Shown here: piece after piece, positions 1-7,057 of the stretch
How the letters are laid out: each line of letters opens with the position of its first letter
Position numbering within the stretch: position 1 is the first letter of the stretch
Assembly (NCBI GenBank): GCA_002493965.1
Contig: DLAP01000021.1
Coordinates: 1 to 7,081 of the forward strand
Reading direction: 5' to 3'
Length of the DNA: 7,081 bases
Source: Clostridiales bacterium UBA7044
GTDB taxonomy: Bacteria; Bacillota; Clostridia; Oscillospirales; Oscillospiraceae
The notes under the pieces: model-generated
Database searches by the model: none
Seen by the model: the letters and a program-made list of their open reading frames with translations, nothing else
What the model was told of the DNA's origin: nothing
Program-made: the position numbers and the translations under genes

Positions 1-34
1 ACAGCTTGATTTTGAGCCTTTTTTGATACGCTGG

Positions 35-59
35 GAAGCCGCCGGGAACCGGCGGCTTC
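35..59 (-). terminator. Hairpin downstream of dnaJ, probable end of operon
   Basis: A perfect inverted repeat with 11-bp arms (35-45 and 49-59, GAAGCCGCCGG / CCGGCGGCTTC) and a GAA loop lies 9 bp past the dnaJ stop codon. Its position and strength fit the 3' end of the heat-shock transcript. On the minus strand it is followed by CCAGCGTATC and not by a T-run, so it is not a textbook intrinsic terminator. It could instead protect the mRNA 3' end. Positions 1-34 hold no gene I can identify. Confidence 0.5.
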
Positions 60-68
60 TGAATGGTT

Positions 69-1217
69 TTAATCAAAGAACTCGTTGAGCTTATCTTTGA
101 AGGTTTTCCGCTTAGGCGTATCGCCAAGGGTGCCCTCCAGCTGCCGCAGCAGATCCTTCTGCTCCTTGGTGAGCCTGGTGGGGGTCTCCACCACAACAGT
201 GAACCGCTCGTCGCCCCGACGGCGGGGATTGCCAACCTGGGGAATGCCCTTCTCCCGGAGGACAAACTCCTTGCCGGTCTGGGTTCCCTCGGGAATCTCG
301 AACTTTACCTTGCCGTCCAGGGTGGGTACCTCAATTTCCGCGCCCAGAGCCGCCTGGGTGAAGGAGATGGGTACCTCGCACAGCACGTCGTAGTCCCGGC
401 GGGAGAAGATTTGGTGGCGCTTGATGGTGATATCCACCAGCAGGTCTCCGTTGGGACCGCCGGCGCTGCCCACATTGCCCTCGCCCCGAACACGGACGGT
501 CTGGCCGTTGTCCACGCCTGCGGGCACCTTGACCTTGACCCGATTGGTCTTGCGGACCTTACCCTTGCCCTTGCAGGTATTGCAGGGGGTCTTGATAATC
601 TTGCCCCGGCCGTTGCAGCTGGGACAGGTGGAACTACTTTGCACCTGCATCCCCATGATGCTCTGGACAATGCGGACCTGACCGGTGCCCCGGCACTGCT
701 GACAGGTCTCAATAACGCCGTCGGCGGAGCCCGTGCCGTTACAGACGGAGCAGTTCTCGATCCTTTGGGTGGAAACCTCCTTCTCGCAGCCGAAGGCCGC
801 TTCCTCAAAGGTCAGGTCCAGCCGGGACATGACGTTTTCACCCCGGCGGGGAGAGGTCTGTTGGCCGCCCCGGGTTCTGCCGCTGCCACCAAAGAAATCG
901 CTGAAAATGTCACCGAAATCGCCAAAGCCGCCGAAGCCCTCAAAGCCGCCAAAGCCCGCGCCGCCGGCTCCGGCTCCAAAGCTGGGATCCACACCGGCAA
1001 ACCCGTACTGGTCGTACCGGGCCTTTTTCTCCGGATCGGACAGAACCTCATAAGCTTCGCCGCACTCCTTGAACTTCTCCTCAGCGTCCTTATCGCCAGG
1101 ATTCCGGTCAGGGTGATACTTCATGGCGCTTTTCCGGTAGGCTTTTTTGATTTCATCGGCGCTGGCGTCTTTATTGACCCCCAGTACCTCATAATAATCA
1201 CGCTTGTTTTCTGCCAT
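69..1217 (-). CDS. dnaJ: DnaJ (Hsp40) co-chaperone, type I
   Basis: DnaJ binds unfolded cytoplasmic proteins, hands them to DnaK and stimulates DnaK ATP hydrolysis. The 382-residue product has the full type I architecture. The J-domain is at about 6-70 with the catalytic HPD at 35-37. A Gly/Phe-rich linker follows at about 72-112. The zinc-binding domain has four CxxCxGxG motifs at 156-163, 172-179, 198-205 and 212-219, and all eight cysteines are present. The C-terminal substrate-binding and dimerisation region runs from about 220 to 382. The length is normal for the family and the frame is intact. The ATG at 1215-1217 is preceded by GAGGT (1225-1229) at 7-nt spacing, and translation ends with TAA. 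It is the last gene of the operon, 76 bp after dnaK, with a hairpin in that gap. Identification is essentially certain. Confidence 0.98.
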   Translation of the reverse strand: MAENKRDYYEVLGVNKDASADEIKKAYRKSAMKYHPDRNPGDKDAEEKFKECGEAYEVLSDPEKKARYDQYGFAGVDPSFGAGAGGAGFGGFEGFGGFGDFGDIFSDFFGGSGRTRGGQQTSPRRGENVMSRLDLTFEEAAFGCEKEVSTQRIENCSVCNGTGSADGVIETCQQCRGTGQVRIVQSIMGMQVQSSSTCPSCNGRGKIIKTPCNTCKGKGKVRKTNRVKVKVPAGVDNGQTVRVRGEGNVGSAGGPNGDLLVDITIKRHQIFSRRDYDVLCEVPISFTQAALGAEIEVPTLDGKVKFEIPEGTQTGKEFVLREKGIPQVGNPRRRGDERFTVVVETPTRLTKEQKDLLRQLEGTLGDTPKRKTFKDKLNEFFD

Positions 1218-1256
1218 GTCACTTACCTCAACATATTAAAACGTCCAATACGCCGT

Positions 1257-1282
1257 TTAGGGGCGGTAAAAGCCGCCCCTAA
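1257..1282 (-). other. Intercistronic hairpin between dnaK and dnaJ
   Basis: The arms TTAGGGGCGG (1257-1266) and CCGCCCCTAA (1273-1282) form a perfect 10-bp stem around a 6-nt loop. It begins 11 bp after the dnaK stop. There is no T-run after it on the minus strand, so complete termination is unlikely. Hairpins in this position can lower downstream expression, mark a processing site or protect an upstream mRNA end; which applies here is inference. It may alternatively be a copy of a dispersed GC-rich palindromic repeat. Confidence 0.6.
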
Positions 1283-1293
1283 TTTGGAAAGTC

Positions 1294-3114
<1,821 letters not shown>

Positions 3115-3176
3115 AATCTTTATCCTCCTAAAATTCTGTAAGAATGATTTTATGTGTTAAGCTTTCTGCTGGGTTT

Positions 3177-3737
3177 TCAGTTTGCGACCTGCACCATGGC
3201 GAACCGGACCACCTTGTCGCCGATTTTGAAGCCCTTCTGGAAGACCTGGGAGATGGTGTTCTCGCCATGCTCCTCGCTTTCCGTGTGCATCACAGCGTTG
3301 TGCAGGTTGGGATCAAAGGCATCGCCCACATCCCCGAAGATTTCCACGCCCAGGCCGGACAGAATCTTGACCAGTTCCGTCATGGTCATTTCCACGCCCT
3401 TCTTATAGGCGGTGTCTTCCGTGGGCTGGTTTAAGGCCCGCTCCAGATTGTCATAAATGGGAAGGATTTTCGCCAGGGTGTCGGCCCTGCCGTTGCCATA
3501 GGAGGCTTCCTTCTCCTTTACGGTACGCTTGCGGAAGTTATCAAATTCCGCTGCAATGCGCAGGTGAGCATCCCGCTCGGCATTATATTTTTCCTCCCAG
3601 GGATTTGCTTCCGGTACCGCAGGGGCTTCCTGGGTTTCCGGCGCTTTCTCCTGGGTAGCCGGGGTTTCTTCTGTTTCTACGGTTTCTCCGGCCTGGGTAA
3701 CTTCCTTATCTTTTTCCTTTTTTGCCACTTGATTCAT
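3177..3737 (-). CDS. grpE: GrpE, nucleotide exchange factor for DnaK
   Basis: GrpE is a cytoplasmic homodimer that opens the DnaK nucleotide-binding domain and releases ADP, resetting the chaperone cycle. The 186-residue product has a charged Glu/Thr/Pro/Ala-rich, probably disordered N-terminus (about 1-46). A long helical segment follows (about 47-120, including AAEFDNFRKR and ILPIYDNLERAL). The C-terminal beta-wing head carries GDAFDPNLHNAVMH (138-151) and a closing GFKIGDKVVRFAMVQVAN. Length is normal. The first ATG (3735-3737) has an AGGAGG only 1 nt upstream (3739-3744), which is too close for usual initiation. A GTG three codons later (3726-3728) lies 10 nt from the same site and may be the true start, giving 183 residues. 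The gene follows hrcA after 32 bp and precedes dnaK by 62 bp. Confidence 0.95.
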   Translation of the reverse strand: MNQVAKKEKDKEVTQAGETVETEETPATQEKAPETQEAPAVPEANPWEEKYNAERDAHLRIAAEFDNFRKRTVKEKEASYGNGRADTLAKILPIYDNLERALNQPTEDTAYKKGVEMTMTELVKILSGLGVEIFGDVGDAFDPNLHNAVMHTESEEHGENTISQVFQKGFKIGDKVVRFAMVQVAN

Positions 3738-3769
3738 GCCTCCTCATCCTATGCTGAATCGGTTTTCCG

Positions 3770-4840
3770 CTATTCGTGAATTTCCTCTGCCTCCGGCTGG
3801 GGCAGCTGGGGCGTTTCGGGCTTTGAGAACATCTTGGACAGGCTTTCGGCGAAGTAGCTCAGTCTCGCCGTGACCTTGGCGTAGTCCATCCGGGTGGGAC
3901 CTACCACACCGATCATGCCCTGCATTCCCTCTCCAATGTCGAACTTGGTCATGACCACGGAGGTATCCCGTAATTCGTCGGCCACGTTCTCCGGCCCTAC
4001 AATGACCTTGGTGCCATTGCTGTCTGCCATGACAGCAGGCAGGTTCCGGAAGGAATCGGCGTCAATGGACTCCATAACCCGCTGGGCTTTACCCACATCC
4101 TGATACTCAGGAAGTCCCAGAAGCCGGGACTGACCGGCCACGGCCATATTGGCGGAGGCGCTGTTTTTCAGGGTTTCCTGGGTGAAGTCCAGGATCACGG
4201 GAACCAGAGGCGCGGCGGCTCCGGCGGCACCCATGACCTTTTCCATCAGCTCTCCGGTGAAGTCCTCCAGGGTCAGGCCGGTCATGGCGGCGTTTAAAAC
4301 GGCGGTGAGCAGCTTCAAATCCGTTTCCGTCAGGGAAACGGGAAGCTTGATCACCTTATTCACCACCTGATCGTCCGGAAGCATCAGCATCAGAATGACG
4401 CTGCCCTTTCCCGACTGGACCAGTTCAAAGTGCTCTACCCGGGCGGCGTTCTGCCTGGCGGTGACGGAGATGGCGGGAAGCTCCGTGGCCTGAGAGACCA
4501 GCTTGGCGACCTTCTCTACCATTTTGTCCACCCGCTGCATTTTTTCCTCAATGGCGTGACTGATGGACTTGGTTTCGTCCATGGACAGCCGGTAGTCCAT
4601 CATCAGCTCATCCACATACATCCGGTAGCCCGCAGTGGAGGGGATCCGACCGGCGCTGGTGTGGGGCTGCTCCAGAAGCCCTAAGGCTGTCAGCTCTGCC
4701 ATTTCGTTTCGTATGGTGGCGGAGGAGTAGTTCATATCGGGAAGCTCGGCGATGGCCTTGGAGCCTACCGGTTCCGCCGTGCGGATATACAGATCAACCA
4801 CAGAGCGCAGGACCTTTTTCTTCCGGTCGCTTAATTCCAT
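3770..4840 (-). CDS. hrcA: HrcA, heat-inducible transcription repressor
   Basis: HrcA is a dimeric repressor that binds CIRCE operators and shuts off class I heat-shock genes. In the known systems its activity depends on the GroE chaperonin, so chaperone titration during heat shock relieves repression. The 356-residue product has the N-terminal winged helix with EPVGSKAI (23-30), SSATIRNEM (39-47) and HTSAGRIPS (60-68). A GAF-like central domain follows, and then a conserved C-terminal GVVGPTRMDYAKV motif. The start was chosen at the ATG (4838-4840) because AGGAGG (4849-4854) lies 8 nt upstream and the family N-terminus begins MELSDRKK. A GTG 30 bp further out opens the same frame but sits inside the CIRCE operator and has no ribosome site. 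The stop is TAG. It is the first gene of the operon and is expected to repress its own transcription. Confidence 0.97.
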   Translation of the reverse strand: MELSDRKKKVLRSVVDLYIRTAEPVGSKAIAELPDMNYSSATIRNEMAELTALGLLEQPHTSAGRIPSTAGYRMYVDELMMDYRLSMDETKSISHAIEEKMQRVDKMVEKVAKLVSQATELPAISVTARQNAARVEHFELVQSGKGSVILMLMLPDDQVVNKVIKLPVSLTETDLKLLTAVLNAAMTGLTLEDFTGELMEKVMGAAGAAAPLVPVILDFTQETLKNSASANMAVAGQSRLLGLPEYQDVGKAQRVMESIDADSFRNLPAVMADSNGTKVIVGPENVADELRDTSVVMTKFDIGEGMQGMIGVVGPTRMDYAKVTARLSYFAESLSKMFSKPETPQLPQPEAEEIHE

Positions 4841-4863
4841 AAGCTTCTCCTCCTTTTCTTCTT

Positions 4864-4890
4864 TTAGCACTCATTCTCTTTGAGTGCTAA
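4864..4890. promoter_or_regulatory. CIRCE operator (canonical HrcA binding site)
   Basis: The sequence is a perfect TTAGCACTC-N9-GAGTGCTAA inverted repeat, with half-sites at 4864-4872 and 4882-4890. This matches the CIRCE consensus exactly. It spans the predicted transcription start (about 4888) and lies 23 bp upstream of the hrcA start codon, so it can act as the DNA operator and would also form a stem-loop in the 5' leader of the mRNA. Confidence 0.98.
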
Positions 4891-4914
4891 GCACACTATA
4901 CCATTGAGTGCCAA
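4888..4914. promoter_or_regulatory. Second, degenerate CIRCE-like operator overlapping the first
   Basis: The half-site TAAGCACAC (4888-4896; 7 of 9 match TTAGCACTC) is followed by exactly 9 bp and then GAGTGCCAA (4906-4914; 8 of 9 match GAGTGCTAA). In total 15 of 18 operator bases match with the correct spacing. It shares three bases (4888-4890) with the canonical CIRCE, placing the two centres 24 bp apart. It covers the -10 hexamer, where a bound repressor would block RNA polymerase directly. HrcA binding to this copy is inference. Confidence 0.6.
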
Positions 4915-4923
4915 AAAAGTCAA
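4895..4923 (-). promoter_or_regulatory. Sigma-A-type promoter of the hrcA-grpE-dnaK-dnaJ operon
   Basis: On the minus strand, a -35 TTGACT (4918-4923) and a -10 TATAGT (4895-4900) are separated by exactly 17 bp. The -10 is preceded by TGG, giving an extended -10. The predicted start near 4888 leaves a leader of about 48 nt before hrcA. The DNA just upstream (about 4930-4960) is AT-rich and could help polymerase binding, but it overlaps the T-rich tail of the preceding terminator. Confidence 0.85.
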
Positions 4924-4950
4924 TGGGTAGATTTTGAATTATTTATAAAC

Positions 4951-4999
4951 AAATTAGAAAAGCCCTCTCCAGCACAGGTTTGACTGCGTCAGAGAGGGC
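4951..4999 (-). terminator. Intrinsic terminator of the lipoprotein gene
   Basis: The arms GCCCTCTC (4962-4969) and GAGAGGGC (4992-4999) make an 8-bp stem. On the minus strand this is followed at once by TTTTCTAATTT (4951-4961), a usable T-rich tract. The 22-nt loop contains a small inner palindrome, TGAC-TGC-GTCA (4981-4991). It separates transcription of the lipoprotein gene from the heat-shock operon. Confidence 0.75.
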
Positions 5000-5023
5000 G
5001 TGGTTAGGCTTTCGAGCGTAAGC

Positions 5024-5042
5024 AAGGCGGAGAGGCCGCTTT
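5024..5042 (-). other. Small hairpin just after the lipoprotein stop codon
   Basis: AAGGCGG (5024-5030) pairs with CCGCTTT (5036-5042) through seven pairs, one of them G-T, around a 5-nt loop. It lies 4 bp beyond the TAG stop. No T-run follows on the minus strand, so the stronger hairpin further on is the likelier terminator. This one may be incidental or add 3'-end stability. Confidence 0.35.
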
Positions 5043-5046
5043 GTCC

Positions 5047-6699
5047 CTATTCTTCCACCGGTGCAATTCCGGAAAACGCATTCACCTTATCGTTCATATA
5101 GAAGTCCGTGGAAAACTCTGCATTGGAATTTCCTCCCTCTGGAGGCTGGCCGTCAAAACCCTCCGGTTTTTGGGGGCGCTGTCCGTCAAAGTCTTCTCCT
5201 CTTTCTGGAGGCTGACCGTCGGGCATTTCCCTGTGTGTCGGTTCCTCAAAGCCTTCCGGCGGTTCCATGCCCTCCGGGCGCTCTCCATCCGGACGGAAGC
5301 CGCCAAAGCCCCGGCCAACATCGGTGCCGGTGTAGCCCATTTGGATCCCGCCCCGATAGCCGCTGACGGAAGAATAAACGCCGCCGGTTTCTTCCCCCGT
5401 CAGTTCTCCGCCGGAATAGAGATGATAGGCTTCCCCTTCCCGGAAAGTGGGGCAGGAGATGACCGCGCCCTGATACCTGCGCGGATGCTCACCCAAAGAC
5501 GCATCCTGGCTGGGATCATAGGCGAAGACAATGCTGCCGTCCTCGGCCTCCACCACAATGGCACCGCTGCTTTCCTGATAGTTTTTAAACTGCAAATTCA
5601 TAGTGACCTGCTTTGAGTCGCTTTCCGCCCAGTCCATGGTGGAGCCCAGGGCGACCACGGTGCCGCCGTGAATATAGGAGCCCAGGTCGGAATCCAGGCC
5701 CGCGTCGGAGGCAGGATTGGCGGAGGAAATCACCGTGCCGCCGTTTACCACCAGATAGCCATTGGAGTCGATGCCATCCCCTTCTTCCCCCGAGCCTGCC
5801 ACAATGCGCAGATTGCCTCCGTTGATGGTGGTGACGGAAACCCCGTCCTCATTGGTATTGATGCCGTCATTGCCCGCGTAAATGGTAATATCACCGCCGT
5901 GCACCGTCAGGTGCAGCTCCGTGTCCAGTCCCTCACTGTCGGCGGTCAGGGTCAAAGCGCCGGGGCCGAAAACATTCATGGACATATAGGAATAAATGGC
6001 CCCGTCCTGCTTCCACAGCTTCTTTTCCTTGTCGTTATCCTGAAAAATTCTGGCGACGTGGGAGCCGGTGACGATATTGTCGCCCATGAGGATCAGGTTT
6101 GCTCCCGCGGCGGTGGTGTCTACGTCGGAAGAGGCGGTTTCCTGGGACCAGTCTGCGTCGCACTCGTAGACATTCAAAAAAACAATGGCCGGGGCTACGG
6201 TACAGGTAATGTCCGCACTGTCCAGAATCAGCTCCACCACAGCCTCCGGGTCGTCACAGGCGTCCTCACCCAGATCTACCCGGATCTGCCCGGCGGAGAG
6301 CTGGCCGCTGACCCGGTAGGCACCGGGGGCGGTGATATTCACCACGGTGTGGCCCTGGGCCTCCTGGGCGGTGTGGGTTTCCCAGGCTTCCCCCTCGCCG
6401 TAGGGGTTGCCGCTTTCATAGGTTTCCCGGTCTTCGTAGTAGATAATATCCTGGGAGATGTGGGCGCCATCCCCGTCTATGGCAATGCCGTCGTCTGACA
6501 GGGTGATGCGGGTCTCGGAGGAAAACCGGCTTTCGTAGTTCCGGGAAAGAGCCGAAGCCGGTTCCCGGGTATCTTCCGTTCCCATGGAGGCCTGAATGGG
6601 GGCTGGTTCCGGGGTGGGGTCCGTGGCGGTGGCTACGATTTTGCTTTCGCATCCGGTGAAGATCAGGCAGGCGAGCAGCAACACGGTCAGTTTTTTCAT
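5047..6699 (-). CDS. Surface lipoprotein with Cthe_2159-type carbohydrate-binding beta-helix domain
   Basis: The 550-residue product begins MKKLTVLLLACLIFTGC, a lipoprotein signal whose lipobox cysteine is most likely C17 (C11 is a weaker alternative). A Pro/Thr/Ala-rich spacer (about 20-50) leads to a domain at about 60-465 resembling the Cthe_2159/DUF4353 carbohydrate-binding family. It has repeated beta-strand and Asp/Asn/Gly turn units such as HGGDITIYAGNDGINTNEDG, EEGDGIDSNGYLVVNGGT and AGLDSDLGSYIHGGTVVALGS. The Cthe_2159 prototype is a calcium-binding right-handed beta-helix that binds cellulose and acidic sugars; sugar binding here is inferred from similarity. A low-complexity acidic Pro/Gly/Glu tail (about 468-526, repeated DGQPPE and PEGF units) precedes a short ordered-looking end with FYMNDKVNAFSG. 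The start ATG (6697-6699) has GAAAGG (6709-6714) at 9-nt spacing and begins the signal peptide. The frame stays open for 101 codons further upstream, but only through the promoter and antisense to the neighbouring gene. Confidence 0.85.
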   Translation of the reverse strand: MKKLTVLLLACLIFTGCESKIVATATDPTPEPAPIQASMGTEDTREPASALSRNYESRFSSETRITLSDDGIAIDGDGAHISQDIIYYEDRETYESGNPYGEGEAWETHTAQEAQGHTVVNITAPGAYRVSGQLSAGQIRVDLGEDACDDPEAVVELILDSADITCTVAPAIVFLNVYECDADWSQETASSDVDTTAAGANLILMGDNIVTGSHVARIFQDNDKEKKLWKQDGAIYSYMSMNVFGPGALTLTADSEGLDTELHLTVHGGDITIYAGNDGINTNEDGVSVTTINGGNLRIVAGSGEEGDGIDSNGYLVVNGGTVISSANPASDAGLDSDLGSYIHGGTVVALGSTMDWAESDSKQVTMNLQFKNYQESSGAIVVEAEDGSIVFAYDPSQDASLGEHPRRYQGAVISCPTFREGEAYHLYSGGELTGEETGGVYSSVSGYRGGIQMGYTGTDVGRGFGGFRPDGERPEGMEPPEGFEEPTHREMPDGQPPERGEDFDGQRPQKPEGFDGQPPEGGNSNAEFSTDFYMNDKVNAFSGIAPVEE

Positions 6700-6732
6700 A
6701 AAAACAAGCCTTTCTGTTGGGATTTCCCTTAC

Positions 6733-6741
6733 AGTATACCA
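6733..6741 (-). promoter_or_regulatory. Extended -10 promoter of the lipoprotein gene
   Basis: On the minus strand the sequence reads TGGTATACT, a TGn extended -10 with a near-consensus TATACT hexamer (6733-6738). No good -35 is seen at 16-18 bp (AGACCA at 17 bp), which extended -10 promoters can tolerate. The predicted leader is about 27 nt and includes the GAAAGG ribosome site. The same TGGTATA core occurs in the hrcA promoter. Confidence 0.6.
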
Positions 6742-6806
6742 TAAAAAATTGAAACTGGTCTGAAAATATTGTCCTTTCACTGAAAAAGCAATCACATTTT
6801 TCCGTT

Positions 6807-6873
6807 GGAGGAATACCATGGAATGAGCGGTGAAGCTCAAGTAAAAATTTCGGAGGTAAGGTTTTATGTGTAA
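6807..6873 (+). promoter_or_regulatory. Leader of the cysteine-rich gene with a second ribosome site and minimal reading frames
   Basis: A strong GGAGG (6807-6811) precedes an ATG at 6818 that is terminated after two codons (ATG GAA TGA). A second ATG at 6823 opens a 16-codon frame, MSGEAQVKISEVRFYV, whose TAA (6871-6873) overlaps the first codons of the cysteine-rich gene. A short stem GAGC/GCTC (6825-6828 with 6835-6838) lies between the two ribosome sites. This could be translational coupling or an upstream-ORF control element, or it could be chance. I see no clear plus-strand sigma-A promoter in the 166-bp divergent region; TTGAAA at 6749-6754 has no matching -10. Confidence 0.25.
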
Positions 6874-7024
6874 CAACAACGGTCTGTGCGGCTGCCTGAA
6901 TAACAACTGGTGGTGGATCGTCATTCTGATCCTGCTGTTCTGCAACTGCGGCGGCAGCTGCGGCAACAATGGCTGCGGCAACTGGAACGACTGCGACAAC
7001 AACCGCTGCGGCTGCGGCTGCTAA
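6866..7024 (+). CDS. 52-residue cysteine-rich mini-protein with one hydrophobic segment
   Basis: Translation gives 52 residues with 11 cysteines (about 21 percent) and many Asn and Gly. A short N-terminus, MCNNNGLCGC, is followed by LNNN and the hydrophobic run WWWIVILILLF (15-25). A tail then alternates Cys with Gly and Asn and ends RCGCGC. The ribosome site GGAGGT (6852-6857) is 8 nt from the ATG, the stop is TAA, and a hairpin follows, so expression is credible. The hydrophobic run is short for a membrane span but could insert in a membrane. The composition resembles small high-cysteine proteins of Clostridia annotated as chorion-class high-cysteine, and loosely the short YjcZ-type spore proteins. 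This is composition-level resemblance and not proof of family. The function is unknown; a spore-coat, metal-binding or disulfide-crosslinked surface peptide are all possible. It is divergent from the lipoprotein gene. Confidence 0.75.
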   Translation: MCNNNGLCGCLNNNWWWIVILILLFCNCGGSCGNNGCGNWNDCDNNRCGCGC

Positions 7025-7037
7025 TCCCATAAGAAAT

Positions 7038-7057
7038 GGGCGTCCGTGAGGACGCCC
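7038..7057. terminator. Hairpin after the cysteine-rich gene, possible bidirectional terminator
   Basis: GGGCGTCC (7038-7045) and GGACGCCC (7050-7057) form a perfect 8-bp stem with a GTGA loop, a GNRA-type tetraloop on the plus strand. It starts 13 bp after the stop codon. There is no T-run on the plus strand. Read on the minus strand the stem is followed by ATTTCTTAT, so it could also end a gene entering from beyond the right edge. A weaker alternative stem, CCCAT/ATGGG (7026-7030 with 7036-7040), shares the GGG. Positions 7058-7081 contain no gene I can call. Confidence 0.5.

Noticed and set aside
3124..3152. AT-rich imperfect hairpin overlapping the dnaK ribosome site, considered as an RNA thermometer
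   Set aside because: Pairing is interrupted by bulges and is mostly A-T, and it barely touches the AGGAGG. It is too weak to support a regulatory call.
4841..4870. N-terminal extension of HrcA by 10 residues from a GTG at 4868-4870
   Set aside because: The GTG lies within the CIRCE half-site and has no ribosome site at a usable distance. The ATG at 4838-4840 has AGGAGG at 8 nt and matches the family N-terminus.
4971..4991. Possible CtsR half-site (AGTCAAACC on the minus strand)
   Set aside because: Only one half of a CtsR-like direct repeat is present and it falls in the loop of a terminator, not near a promoter.
6700..7002. N-terminal extension of the lipoprotein by 101 residues
   Set aside because: It would read through the gene's own -10 and ribosome site and antisense to the cysteine-rich gene, and would bury a clear lipoprotein signal peptide in the interior.
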